Shown here piece after piece: positions 36,466-45,068 of a stretch of 64,000 nucleotides of DNA. The position numbers and the translations under genes were made by a program. Every line of letters starts with the position of its first letter. Positions within the stretch are counted from its first letter, which is position 1. Source of the DNA: Rhodopirellula sp. SM50. Lineage in GTDB: Bacteria; Planctomycetota; Planctomycetia; Pirellulales; Pirellulaceae. Location: positions 1 to 64,000 of the forward strand of contig NZ_NTFY01000009.1 of NCBI RefSeq assembly GCF_002289565.1, read 5' to 3'. A model generated the notes under the pieces. It was not told the DNA's origin. It did no database searches and saw only the letters and a program-made list of their open reading frames with translations.

Positions 36466-36546
36466 TTTTAGCGGTAGGGCGCGAGCCCTCCGGTGTGTTG
36501 GCAAAGAAGCGGAACCGGAGGGCTCGCGCCCTGCCGCTAACACCTC
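36466..36546. repeat. Inverted-repeat element (TTAGCGG...CCGCTAA family)
   Basis: TTTAGCGGTAGGGCGCGAGCC at the left is mirrored by GGCTCGCGCCCTGCCGCTAA at the right. It is the closest relative of the element at 2143-2236. It lies between dnaK and clpB. Confidence 0.75.
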
Positions 36547-36591
36547 GTCAAACACAGTAGGCGTAGGTCAGGCTGTGCCTGACGGCCCCTC

Positions 36592-36663
36592 GGCATGCAC
36601 AGCATGCCCTACGGTTGGCATGCACAGCATGCCCTACGGTTGGCATGCACAGCATGCCCTACT
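36592..36663. repeat. Three tandem GGCATGCACAGCATGCCCTAC units
   Basis: Three head-to-tail copies of the 21-bp palindrome are joined by a GGTT spacer, a 25-bp period. This is the largest array of the family in the window. It lies downstream of dnaK. Confidence 0.8.
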
Positions 36664-36790
36664 TGTCGGTGGTGATGGGGTTCGGTTGGTGCGTAAAAAA
36701 AGACGGGCGACATGACGCCCGTCTGTCGTCGCCACCGACCGGCGGTGTGCCGGTCGATGACGTTGGTTCGTTCCGACAACCTGTCGTGGT

Positions 36791-38728
36791 CTAGCTCTTG
36801 ACTTCAAAGTCGGCGTCGATGGCGTCGTCATCGTCGGAGTCAGCGGCAGGTGCGGCTGCTCCGGCGGCCGCGGCGTCTGCGTCGCCACCGGCTGCGGCCG
36901 TCTTCTCGTACAAGACTTTGCTGAACGCTTTGGCGGCGGCGTCCAATTCCTCGGTCGCCTGCTTGATGGCGTTCACATCGTCGGTGCCCGACGCCGTTTT
37001 GACTTTTTCGATCGCTTTGTTGAGCGGTTCTTTGTCACCGTCGGAGAGCTTGTCGGCGTGTTCGGTCATCTCTTTTTCGAGCTGGTGAACTTGCTGATTC
37101 GCCTTGTTGCGGGCTTCGGCCAATTCGAACTGTTTGCGGTCCTCTTCGGCGTTTTGCTCGGCATCGCGACGCATCTTTTCGATATCGTCATCGCTCAGCG
37201 CACCGGCTTCCTTGATTTCGACCTTGGCTTCTTTGCCTGTCTTCAGTTCCTTCGCCGAAACGCTCAGGATGCCGTTTTGGTCGATGTCAAACTTGACTTC
37301 GATCTGCGGCACGCCACGCGGTTGAGCCGGGATGCCTTCAAGGTTGAACTCACCGAGCAGCCGGTTGTTGGCGGCCATCTTGCGTTCCCCCTGGAAGACA
37401 CGCACGGTCACGGCGGTCTGGTTGTCCGCGGCGGTGCTGAAGACGTTCTTCTTTTCGACCGGGACGGTGGTGTTGCGTTCGACCAGTGCGGTCATCACGC
37501 CGCCTTCGGTTTCGATGCCCAAGGTCAACGGTGTCACGTCCAGCAACAGCACGTCGGTCCGGTCGCCGGCCAGCACGCTGCCCTGGATGGCGGCGCCGAT
37601 GGCGACGACTTCGTCCGGGTTGACGCCCTGGTGGGGTTCTTTGCCGAAGATTGCCTTGACGACTTCGCGGACCTTGGGAACCCGCGTGCTACCACCGACC
37701 AAGACGATTTCGTCGATGTCGCTGGGCGAGAACCCGGCGTCCTTGAGCGCCTGCATGACCGGGGTCTTACATTGTTCGACCAGATCATCGATCAGCTCTT
37801 CGAACTTGCTGCGGGTGATCTTCATCGTCAGGTGTTTCGGACCGGCTTGGTCCATCGTGATGAAGGGCAGATTGATGTCGGTTTCGGGAAGGGTCGACAA
37901 TTCTTTCTTGGCCTTCTCACAGGCTTCTTGCAAGCGTTGCAACGCCATCGGGTCGTTGCGAAGGTCGATCGCGTTTTCTTTCTTGAACTCGTCGGCGACG
38001 TAGTTGATCAACGCTTCGTCAAAGTCGTCACCGCCCAAGTGCGTGTTACCGGAAGTACTGATGACCTGGAAAACGCGGCTTTCGTTTTCTTCGTCACCGC
38101 TGTCGGCCACTTCCAAGACCGAGACGTCAAAGGTGCCACCGCCGAGGTCAAAGACGATGATCTTTTCGTCCTTGGCTTTGTCGAGCCCGTAGGCGAGTGC
38201 GGCGGCGGTCGGTTCGTTGATGATCCGCGCGACTTCCAGCCCGGCGATCTGGCCGGCGTCCTTGGTCGCTTGACGCTGCGCGTCGTTGAAGTAGGCGGGG
38301 ACCGTGATCACGGCCTTGTTGACCTTGTGACCGAGATAAGACTCGGCGGATTCCTTGAGCTTGCGGAGTACCTTGGCCGAGATTTCCTGCGGCGTGAAGG
38401 TCTCGTCGCCGACTTCGATCTTGACGTATTCGTTGGCGGCCCCGGTGACACCGTAGGGGACCATCTTTTCTTCCGACTCGACCTCGTGATGACGCCGACC
38501 CATGAAACGCTTGGCCGAATAGACGGTGCGTTTGGGGTTGGTGACCGCTTGGCGTCGTGCGGGTTCGCCGACAATCGTTTCCTTCTTGTCGGTAAACGCG
38601 ACCACACTGGGCGTCAGCCGGTTGCCTTCGGGGTTGGGAATGACTTTCGGCTCGCTGCCTTCCATGATGGCGACCACACTGTTGGTCGTCCCGAGGTCAA
38701 TGCCGATGATTTTTTCGCCCTGAGCCAT
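36791..38728 (-). CDS. dnaK: Chaperone protein DnaK (Hsp70)
   Basis: The 645-residue Hsp70 shows all signatures: [16 protein letters not shown] at the N-terminus, [16 protein letters not shown] (signature 2) and [16 protein letters not shown] (signature 3). The substrate-binding domain contains [16 protein letters not shown], and a helical lid is followed by a Gly/Ala- then Asp-rich tail ([16 protein letters not shown]). It folds proteins with DnaJ and GrpE, neither of which is in the window. GGAG lies 11 nt before the ATG. No CIRCE element was found upstream, so HrcA control is not indicated. Confidence 0.97.
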   Translation of the reverse strand: MAQGEKIIGIDLGTTNSVVAIMEGSEPKVIPNPEGNRLTPSVVAFTDKKETIVGEPARRQAVTNPKRTVYSAKRFMGRRHHEVESEEKMVPYGVTGAANEYVKIEVGDETFTPQEISAKVLRKLKESAESYLGHKVNKAVITVPAYFNDAQRQATKDAGQIAGLEVARIINEPTAAALAYGLDKAKDEKIIVFDLGGGTFDVSVLEVADSGDEENESRVFQVISTSGNTHLGGDDFDEALINYVADEFKKENAIDLRNDPMALQRLQEACEKAKKELSTLPETDINLPFITMDQAGPKHLTMKITRSKFEELIDDLVEQCKTPVMQALKDAGFSPSDIDEIVLVGGSTRVPKVREVVKAIFGKEPHQGVNPDEVVAIGAAIQGSVLAGDRTDVLLLDVTPLTLGIETEGGVMTALVERNTTVPVEKKNVFSTAADNQTAVTVRVFQGERKMAANNRLLGEFNLEGIPAQPRGVPQIEVKFDIDQNGILSVSAKELKTGKEAKVEIKEAGALSDDDIEKMRRDAEQNAEEDRKQFELAEARNKANQQVHQLEKEMTEHADKLSDGDKEPLNKAIEKVKTASGTDDVNAIKQATEELDAAAKAFSKVLYEKTAAAGGDADAAAAGAAAPAADSDDDDAIDADFEVKS

Positions 38729-39309
38729 AACGCTTCATCTCCGTGAAAAAGTGGATTGTTCGAGTGGAATCGGCCGTGGCGTTACCACGCTGGGATGCAC
38801 GCTTGGGGGCCGTCGTTGGGTTGTGCTGAACGTGTCAATGTTGATGGTGTTCATTGCAGGCGACCGCCGTCCGATCTGCCTGTCGTTTTCGCCTGCTGAG
38901 GCGTCGGTGTGATCGAAAAGCAAAGGACGTGCCAGTCGAACGTTCGACGCGCAGAAAAACGTCGGCTGCCACTGGGAAACATGCGTATCCTCGGCGAATC
39001 GTTAGTTTTCCAGCGGACGAAACCCGCTGGAAACCTTTTTTGGCAGCGTCGCTTGTGAGCGGTTTTGGGGGCTCCAACGGGCAATGCCAGATTGACAGTT
39101 CTGGTGCCGGCAGCGGCACCACGCCGCCCCGCGAGCAGTTTCGGGGACTCGTCGCCTGGCCCAACACAGTCCGCCCCAACACCAACCGGCGTCGCCGCCG
39201 ACGCGAACTTTTTCCTCACCGGACAGGATTTCTTGTCAGAATCCGCTTCCGCTGGGGTCTCTCACGTGTTCCCCCACACGCTGTGCGTCGTTCTGCGAGA
39301 ATCGATTGA
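38729..39309. other. Divergent intergenic region dnaK / ECF sigma factor, possible small RNA locus
   Basis: These 581 bp separate divergent genes. The only clear structure is a plus-strand intrinsic terminator at 39007-39041, well upstream of the sigma-factor start, so something may be transcribed from 38760-39000 on the plus strand. The open frames here lack gene-like composition. Confidence 0.4.
39007..39041 (+). terminator. Orphan intrinsic terminator
   Basis: The perfect 10-bp stem TTTCCAGCGG / CCGCTGGAAA has a 7-nt loop (ACGAAAC) and is followed, after CC, by six Ts on the plus strand. There is no annotated gene upstream on that strand; the nearest is the divergent dnaK. Confidence 0.65.
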
Positions 39310-39951
39310 ATGCATCCTTGGCCTGATACCGAACCGAAACTCGTGCTGCGCTTGGCCGACTCGCGAGACGATGCGGCGTGGAACCGCTTCGATACGCTTT
39401 ATCGCCCGGTGATTTATCGCTACGCCAGGGGCCGTGGGTTGCAACACAGCGATGCCGAAACCCTGGTGGCCGAAGTGATGTCACGGGTGTTTCGCGCCGC
39501 CAGTCGGTGGTCCAGCCATGCCGAGCCAGACAACCCGGCCCGTCCCCAACGATTTCGAGCTTGGCTGCGACGCATCGCCGAGAACGCCTTGCTGAATTTG
39601 GTCACACGCCAGTTGTCCAAACGCGGCACCGGAGGCACCAGCGCCCAGATTTCGTTGTCGCAACGGGCGACCGCTGATGACGCGTCGCGGATCGAGTGGA
39701 ACCGACAGCACCAACAGCATTTGTTTGTCACCGCCGCCGGGAACGTTCAGTCCCAGGTCGATGCGGAGCATTGGAAAATCTTCTGGCAAACGCACGTTGA
39801 CGGCCTTTCGATCGAACAGGCGGCCCAGCAATCAGGACGCTCGATCGGATCGGTCTATGCCATCCGCAGCCGGATGGTCCGTCGGCTGCGCGAAGCCGTG
39901 ACGCGGATCGAACAACTTGAAGACGCCGGTCTGACGGAGGACTCGCGATGA
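39310..39951 (+). CDS. ECF-type RNA polymerase sigma factor
   Basis: The 213-residue protein has region 2 at ~residues 20-90 (WNRFDTLYRPVIYRYARGRG, AETLVAEVMSRVFRAASRW and RAWLRRIAENALLNLV). Region 4 is at ~145-200 with a helix-turn-helix (LSIEQAAQQSGRSIGSVYAIRSRMVRRLRE). It lacks regions 1 and 3 and is therefore an ECF (group 4) factor. It overlaps the downstream Ser/Thr kinase gene by 4 bp (ATGA). In planctomycetes such sigma-kinase pairs are common, the kinase or its N-terminal zinc motif being the presumed controller. Target promoters are unknown. The gene is divergent from dnaK. Confidence 0.9.
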   Translation: MHPWPDTEPKLVLRLADSRDDAAWNRFDTLYRPVIYRYARGRGLQHSDAETLVAEVMSRVFRAASRWSSHAEPDNPARPQRFRAWLRRIAENALLNLVTRQLSKRGTGGTSAQISLSQRATADDASRIEWNRQHQQHLFVTAAGNVQSQVDAEHWKIFWQTHVDGLSIEQAAQQSGRSIGSVYAIRSRMVRRLREAVTRIEQLEDAGLTEDSR

Positions 39952-41471
39952 CCGATCAAGCGAGCTGCCCCGAGGATGCCATCTGGCGAGATTGGCTGAC
40001 CGGCAGCGGCAGCGTTGCCGTGGACGAAACGGTATTACAGAGCCATCTGGATGTTTGCGAGCGGTGCCAGGGCATGGTGGCGCGTTTGTCGGCCGACGAC
40101 CCGTTCCTGTGTCAGTCTCGCGAGGCGCTTCGATCGACAGGGCTGACCAGTCACGATTGGCAAGAGGGCGATGCCGACGGTGCGGATCGGTCGAGTCGCG
40201 AAACATCCAGCCCCGCGATCGTTTCGCTCGTGCAAACGCTGCTCGGTCCCACCGAAGACGAACGGTCGCTCGGTCGATTGGGACGATTTGAAATCTTGGG
40301 CGTGGTCGGCAGCGGCGGCATGGGGATCGTCCTCAAGGCACGTAGCATCGACATGGACCGCGTTGTTGCGATCAAGATTCCACAGCCCCAATACTGGCAG
40401 TCCCCGGAGACGCTGCTGACGCTTGAACGCGAAGCCCGCTCGGCCGCCGCGGTCGTGCATCCCAACGTGATTTCGATTTATCACGTCGATCGATACCGCG
40501 ACGTTCCCTATCTGGTGATGCCGTATTTGGCCGGGCAGTCCTTGGAACAGCGGATTCGCGATTCGGGGCCGATGTCGCTTGATGAAACGCTGCGAATCAC
40601 ACGTCAAGTCGCTTCGGCGCTGGCAGCGGCGCATGCCTGTGGTGTCGTGCACCGAGATGTCAAACCCGCCAACATTCTGTTGAACGCCGGAACCGAACGT
40701 GCGGTGTTGTCGGATTTCGGCTTGGCCAAAATTCAAACCGATGCGACGTGCACTGCGACAGGAACGTTTGCCGGTACGCCGATTTATCTGTCGCCCGAAC
40801 AAGCCTCCGGCTGTGGCGCCGGCCCGGCCGGTGACATCTATTCGTTGGGAACGGTGCTGTGGACGATGCTGGTCGGCCAGCCGCCGATGTCCGGCATGCA
40901 CACGCACGCGATCGTTCGTCGGATTGCCGATTCCCAGCTTCCGCTGTTATCGGATCATTGCCGTGACCTGCCCGACTGGGTGAATCGATTGATCGTCAAG
41001 CTTCACGCCGACGTTCCCGCCGATCGACCGTCGGCTGAACAACTGGCTCAGTGGATTGAAGCCTGCCAGCGACACCTCGCCGAAGGCGAGTCCGCCCCGA
41101 TTCCCAAGGAGTTGTCCGTGAGCGAAATAAAGCCGAAACGCACTGCGTCGATCGTTGCAATTTGCTTGGCGACGCTGCTGATCGCAGGAGCCAGCTGGAT
41201 GATGTTTGATGCAGTCGGAGGTGTTTCCGGCTCAGCACCGCAGCAACTAAAGCCACAGGCAGGGCAACCACAAGCAGGACAACCCAAGCAATCTGGTTCG
41301 CCCGAATCAACGGAGACGGTGGAATTCGTCGTCCGGCCGAAATCGAATTCGATTCCGGATGAAACCGACCGCTATCTCGATCAACTCCAAACGGAACTTG
41401 ATCAGTTGAACCAAACCACGCTACCGGGTTGGGAATCCAAACTGCAATCACTACTCCCAGACCCGCCTTAA
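39948..41471 (+). CDS. Membrane Ser/Thr protein kinase with N-terminal anti-sigma-like zinc motif
   Basis: The 507-residue protein starts with a short region carrying H33-x3-C37-x2-C40 (SHLDVCERC), like the zinc-binding core of anti-sigma (ZAS) proteins. A Hanks-type kinase domain follows (~113-380): Gly loop GSGGMGIVLKA, Lys143 in VAIKIP, catalytic loop VVHRDVKPANILL, SDFGLAK and APE-like SPEQA. A single membrane helix lies at ~400-418, then a Pro/Gln-rich extracytoplasmic tail of ~90 residues. Both kinase and zinc motif are thus cytoplasmic. The 4-bp overlap with the ECF gene supports direct control of that sigma factor by phosphorylation, sequestration, or both. Confidence 0.92.
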   Translation: MTDQASCPEDAIWRDWLTGSGSVAVDETVLQSHLDVCERCQGMVARLSADDPFLCQSREALRSTGLTSHDWQEGDADGADRSSRETSSPAIVSLVQTLLGPTEDERSLGRLGRFEILGVVGSGGMGIVLKARSIDMDRVVAIKIPQPQYWQSPETLLTLEREARSAAAVVHPNVISIYHVDRYRDVPYLVMPYLAGQSLEQRIRDSGPMSLDETLRITRQVASALAAAHACGVVHRDVKPANILLNAGTERAVLSDFGLAKIQTDATCTATGTFAGTPIYLSPEQASGCGAGPAGDIYSLGTVLWTMLVGQPPMSGMHTHAIVRRIADSQLPLLSDHCRDLPDWVNRLIVKLHADVPADRPSAEQLAQWIEACQRHLAEGESAPIPKELSVSEIKPKRTASIVAICLATLLIAGASWMMFDAVGGVSGSAPQQLKPQAGQPQAGQPKQSGSPESTETVEFVVRPKSNSIPDETDRYLDQLQTELDQLNQTTLPGWESKLQSLLPDPP

Positions 41472-41481
41472 GAGCTCGCCT

Positions 41482-41503
41482 GGTAGGGCATGTCGCGCAC
41501 GCC
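41482..41503. repeat. Diverged short palindromic repeat
   Basis: GGTAGGGCATGTCGCGCACGCC is a diverged copy of the GTAGGGCATGCTGTGCATGCC unit, just after the stop codon of the kinase gene. Confidence 0.5.
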
Positions 41504-41528
41504 AACGGGCTTAGCCGTTGCAAAAAAC

Positions 41529-41600
41529 AGGTAAGAAGATTTTGGAATGCACCATCAACGCAATGGAGCCAATTTTCCTACCTCCAAAATTTTCCTACCT
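41529..41600. repeat. AGGTAGGAAAATTTTGG hairpin repeat
   Basis: AGGTAAGAAGATTTTGG at 41529-41545 pairs with CCAAAATTTTCCTACCT at 41584-41600 (15 of 17 bases). ATTTTCCTACCTC occurs twice in direct repeat at the right side. The layout is the same as the other REP-like hairpins in the window with a different core. A tRNA T-arm-like fragment (CGGGATTTGAACCC on the plus strand) follows at about 41615-41630. Confidence 0.6.
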
Positions 41601-41687
41601 CTCCACGCAGCCGCCCGGGATTTGAACCCATCGAATTTCCCCGATCGAAATGTCTCCAATGAATACGCTTATCAACGGAATCGACTC

Positions 41688-43412
41688 ATGAATCGCACGA
41701 CCCTCTTGATCTTCTTCGGTTGCCTGTTCGCGACCCCGATCGCCGCCGCCGTCGACATCACATTCGTGACACCCGACGGTCAGCCGGCCGGTGGCACCAA
41801 GTTCTATCGCACCTATCAAGATCCGGGGATGGGGTACGGAGGAATGGAGATGGAAATGATGAGCGACATGGGCGACATGATGATGGGCAGCGGTGGCGGC
41901 GCCGACGAGTATGGCATGGGCGGTGGCATGGAGATGGGAATGGGAGCTGGTATGGGCATGGACGAGGGTTACGGTATGGATATGGGATATGACGAGATGC
42001 AATCGGGAGATTCTCCTTCCGCTCCACACCTTGCGTTTCTTGACGGCAAGCCACTGCAACCGATGACCCCGTCGCTGGGCGAACTGTTGACCGCCGGGGA
42101 TGACGGAACTGTTAAACTGGACAAGGACAGCCGAAGACGCAATCGCGGCGTCGGCGTGCATGCGGTGTCGGCATTGGCCGTCCATCAATCGGGTTTCAGC
42201 TTCATCCCGAAGGGTACGACGCTCTCAGCAAAGGTCACACTGCGCAGTGGGGGAAAGATCATCGTCTCCCCGCCGTCGGGCATCGACAGCTCGCGGTACC
42301 AGGTCCTGACGTGTTGGCAAAACGGCTTCGCCTATCCCAGCTTGCAAGAATACAAACAGGAACTCAATCCGTCACAGACATTGGGTAAACAACTTGATGT
42401 CGACGACTGGCGATTCAGTCCACGGTTTCGATGGTACCAAACCGCCGAATTGGGCGAAGTGATCTCGGTCCCGCCGGGAGAGGTTCGGGTGGCGATCGTG
42501 CCAAGACATTTCCTTGCATTGGAGCAATCGAAGGTCAATACGAAACGGTTGTTCAAGCTTCTGACGACCGGCGGTCCCAGCACGATCGTTTTGGTTTCCG
42601 GAAAGTCGCCCGAGCCGATCACCGTCGACTTTCCGCCCCTGCGATCGTTGATCCTGCGCGCCCCGGAAAAGCGTGATGACGCGCTGCCCGAATGGGGTGA
42701 TCAACCGTCGCCCCACTACCACCTGGAAACCTTTCGTCGCCAATCCTTCGGGGACACGCCAACGCTGACGACCCCTCCCGCGTCGGCCGTGACCTCGCGG
42801 TCGACGATGGCCAAGTTTTTGAACGAACATCGTGACGAGCGGGCTGCCTATCAATACGTGCGTTTGCCTTCATCGACCGATGGCAGAAACATACGATTTG
42901 ATCTGCTGCGGCCCGGTTGGTACGTCGTCATCAAGCCGATTGAAGGTGACATGGAGATTCGTGGGATTTCCATCAACAACTGGGAAAGTGGCGCCGGAGT
43001 CACCACAGCCGTGTTGGCAGACGGAAAAATCAAAGGAGTCGAGGGAGTATTCGAACTGTCGGTCTCCGATCAGGGCGTGGCGACGTTCCGGTCAAACGGA
43101 TCCTCGGCAAGCTTCGCCGATAACGCAGCCAGCACCCAACGGTCTGACGCTGAGAAGTTGAAACTCGTCCAGACGCTGCGACGCGACATCGAAGCGACGG
43201 TGGCGCGACTCGTGAAGCATCGAAAGCGGTTGATGGAACTCGAAGCCACGCTTCAACAGAAAGTGTCGCCGGCCGATCCCAATCAAGACCCGTTCGGCGG
43301 ACCGGCCACAATGGAAGACCCCTTCGGCGGGCCAAGCGGCGGTGCCGATCCGTTCGGCGACCCGTTTGGCGGCGGTGATGACGCTTCAGTCGGAACAGAC
43401 CCGTTCGGTTGA
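41688..43412 (+). CDS. Exported Met/Gly-rich protein of unknown function
   Basis: From ATG 41688 the 574-residue product has a clear signal peptide (MNRTTLLIFFGCLFATPIAAA). Residues ~40-110 form a striking low-complexity stretch of Met, Gly, Asp and Glu (GGMEMEMMSDMGDMMMGS, GMGGGMEMGMGAGMGMDEG). The middle part is a beta-rich region without a domain I recognise. A helical segment (~490-540) precedes a tail of DPFGGP/DPFGD repeats. Met-rich tracts often bind Cu(I), so periplasmic copper handling is possible, but no copper genes are nearby. It follows the sigma-kinase pair on the same strand, separated by repeats, and may be its target. The frame extends upstream to 41547 through repeat sequence, which I exclude. 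Confidence 0.78.
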   Translation: MNRTTLLIFFGCLFATPIAAAVDITFVTPDGQPAGGTKFYRTYQDPGMGYGGMEMEMMSDMGDMMMGSGGGADEYGMGGGMEMGMGAGMGMDEGYGMDMGYDEMQSGDSPSAPHLAFLDGKPLQPMTPSLGELLTAGDDGTVKLDKDSRRRNRGVGVHAVSALAVHQSGFSFIPKGTTLSAKVTLRSGGKIIVSPPSGIDSSRYQVLTCWQNGFAYPSLQEYKQELNPSQTLGKQLDVDDWRFSPRFRWYQTAELGEVISVPPGEVRVAIVPRHFLALEQSKVNTKRLFKLLTTGGPSTIVLVSGKSPEPITVDFPPLRSLILRAPEKRDDALPEWGDQPSPHYHLETFRRQSFGDTPTLTTPPASAVTSRSTMAKFLNEHRDERAAYQYVRLPSSTDGRNIRFDLLRPGWYVVIKPIEGDMEIRGISINNWESGAGVTTAVLADGKIKGVEGVFELSVSDQGVATFRSNGSSASFADNAASTQRSDAEKLKLVQTLRRDIEATVARLVKHRKRLMELEATLQQKVSPADPNQDPFGGPATMEDPFGGPSGGADPFGDPFGGGDDASVGTDPFG

Positions 43413-43415
43413 AAG

Positions 43416-43497
43416 GAAAAAGGGTCAGGAGCATTAAAGGTAGAATAGGTAAGGGGCGGTTGCCTAGTTTTCCAAAAAGGCTCCTGACCCTTTTTTA
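43416..43497. repeat. GGGTCAGGAGC hairpin repeat (REP-like)
   Basis: GAAAAAGGGTCAGGAGC at the left is complementary to GGCTCCTGACCCTTTTTT at the right. It lies between convergent genes: it begins 3 bp after the stop of the Met-rich protein gene, and its right end supplies the stop codon region (TAA, 43495-43497) of the sulfatase gene. Confidence 0.85.
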
Positions 43498-44952
43498 TTT
43501 CCCAGGCCGCTTGTCGATGGTGATCTCGGCGTCATTGGTTTGCGGCAATCCGGGTGTGCTGCGGCCGCGTTTGACTTGTTGCTCCAAGAGGTCGTGCAAT
43601 TCGTCGACCTTCCCTTGATGGTCTCTCGCCAGATTGGTTTGTTCGCCCAAGTCGCCGTCCATGTCGATCAATTGCACCATCGGCAAGCCTGCTTTTTCGT
43701 ACTTCGCCCATGACTTTTTGGACGGTCGCGTGCCGGTCCATCCGCCGGAATCCGGGCACAGCGAGAGTTTCCAATTGTGTTGGCGAATCGCAAAGTAACC
43801 GCTGATGCTGTGATGGATGACGTCTTGTCGCTGGTGTTCGGTTTCCCCTTTCAAGAGCGGCAAAAAGCTGATGCTGTCTTCGGCGGCGTTGTCGGGAAGT
43901 TCCAAATCCAAGATGTCCGCGACGGTACGTGTGACGTCGGTCAAACAGACCAGCCCGCTCGATCGGGAACCTGGCTGCACCACGCCGGGCCAGGAAACCA
44001 GGAACGGGACGCGGTGGCCGCCGTCCCAGATGTCGGCCTTGGATCCCCGCAAGTCGCCGCTGGGGAAGTGTCCCATCTCCTGAAGCTGGCCGATCTTCGA
44101 TGTCGGTCCCGAGGTTCCGTTGTCGCTGCTACACAGAATCAACGTGTTGTCCAACAGGCTGTTGTCACGGAGCGCGTCAACGACTTTGCCGAAGCTGTCG
44201 TCGGTTTGCATGACGAAGTCCGCGTGTGCATTCAGTCCGCTCTTGCCTTGCCACTGTTTCGTCGGCACGACCGGGCTGTGCGGCGAACTCCAGGGCACGT
44301 ACAGGAAAAATGGTTCCGATTGGTCTTTGCGCGATTCAATGTATTTGACGGCCGTTTTTGTCAGTCGCGGCAACATCTCGATCGGATCGATCGTTTCAGT
44401 GACGACGTCGTTGTCGATCCAGGTTTCGATTTGTCGGGCGTGGTGAAATCCGTGGAACTCGTCAAATCCGCCGCGGTCGAGCGGGCCGTGGGTGACCTTG
44501 GCGCCGACGGGGACCGCTTTGGAAATGTGTTTGCCATCGAACAGCATGCCGAGATGCCACTTGCCGATGACGGCGGTGTGATACCCCTGGGACGACAGCA
44601 GTTTGGCCAAGGTCAACCGATTCGCGTCGATCAGGGACGGTCCGCCGGTCAGCACGCCACTTTGCAGACGAGTTCGCCACGCGTAACGCCCCGTCAATAG
44701 ACCATAGCGTGTCGGTGTGCAGACCGACGAACCGCTGTGGGCGTCGGTAAAGACCATGCCGCCGGCGGCGATCGCATCCAATTGTGGCGTCGGGATTTTG
44801 CCGCGGCGGGGATTCAAACACTGCAGCTCGCCGAACCCCATGTCGTCGGCCAACATGATCACGATGTTGGGGCGTTCGGCGGCACGGCCGTTGGTGGTCA
44901 GGACGATCGAACAGGCAAGTAAAGCAACGAAGGCTCGAATGGTTTGGTGCAT
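43495..44952 (-). CDS. Formylglycine-dependent sulfatase (arylsulfatase A type)
   Basis: The 485-residue protein has a signal peptide (residues 1-24) and the sulfatase N-terminal metal-site sequence NIVIMLADDMGFGEL. The modification motif CTPTRYGLLTGR has Cys78, which would be converted to formylglycine by a Cys-type sulfatase-modifying enzyme. Further conserved parts are GKWHLG, FFLYVPWSSPHSPV and SSDNGTSGP. It hydrolyses sulfate esters, most likely on algal polysaccharides or their oligosaccharides, in the periplasm. Such enzymes are numerous in marine planctomycetes. Length is normal. The stop codon coincides with the edge of a REP-like repeat. It lies on the same strand as, and downstream of, the Tat-exported protein gene. 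Confidence 0.93.
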   Translation of the reverse strand: MHQTIRAFVALLACSIVLTTNGRAAERPNIVIMLADDMGFGELQCLNPRRGKIPTPQLDAIAAGGMVFTDAHSGSSVCTPTRYGLLTGRYAWRTRLQSGVLTGGPSLIDANRLTLAKLLSSQGYHTAVIGKWHLGMLFDGKHISKAVPVGAKVTHGPLDRGGFDEFHGFHHARQIETWIDNDVVTETIDPIEMLPRLTKTAVKYIESRKDQSEPFFLYVPWSSPHSPVVPTKQWQGKSGLNAHADFVMQTDDSFGKVVDALRDNSLLDNTLILCSSDNGTSGPTSKIGQLQEMGHFPSGDLRGSKADIWDGGHRVPFLVSWPGVVQPGSRSSGLVCLTDVTRTVADILDLELPDNAAEDSISFLPLLKGETEHQRQDVIHHSISGYFAIRQHNWKLSLCPDSGGWTGTRPSKKSWAKYEKAGLPMVQLIDMDGDLGEQTNLARDHQGKVDELHDLLEQQVKRGRSTPGLPQTNDAEITIDKRPGK

Positions 44953-44983
44953 GACGAGTAACCAAGAGGGAGTCGACGGTCAG

Positions 44984-45063
44984 AAAAAGGGTCAGGAGCA
45001 TTAAAAGTAGAATAGATAATGCAGGGTTGCCTATTTTCCCAAAAAGGCTCCTGACCCTTTTTT
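44984..45063. repeat. GGGTCAGGAGC hairpin repeat, tandem copy 1
   Basis: AAAAAGGGTCAGGAGC at the left pairs with GGCTCCTGACCCTTTTTT at the right. The intervening segment (TTAAAAGTAGAATAGATAATGC) is shared with the next copy and, more loosely, with 43416-43497. Confidence 0.85.
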
Positions 45064-45068
45064 CAGCA

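Larger units (their letters stand above)
36343..36790. other. Repeat-filled spacer between dnaK and clpB
   Basis: Of these 448 bp, two repeat elements (36466-36546 and 36592-36663) fill most of the centre. The part next to clpB (36343-36465) may hold its promoter. No CIRCE-type inverted repeat or small gene is visible. Confidence 0.5.

Noticed and set aside
37058-38746. 562-codon open frame antisense to dnaK
   Set aside because: It lies exactly opposite a highly conserved gene. It has no recognisable domain, and its composition is that expected from the codon bias of the sense strand. Similar antisense frames opposite clpB, feoB, the symporter, the kinase at 3.1-4.5 kb and the 1379-residue protein were rejected for the same reason.
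38729-38860. CIRCE operator upstream of dnaK
   Set aside because: I looked for TTAGCACTC-N9-GAGTGCTAA or a close variant and found none on either strand.
41605-41640. tRNA-like T-arm sequence on the minus strand (GGGTTCAAATCCCGGG)
   Set aside because: Only the T-loop and three G-C pairs fit. No acceptor, D or anticodon arm can be drawn from the adjacent sequence, so it is not called as a tRNA. It may be a remnant carried by the neighbouring repeat.
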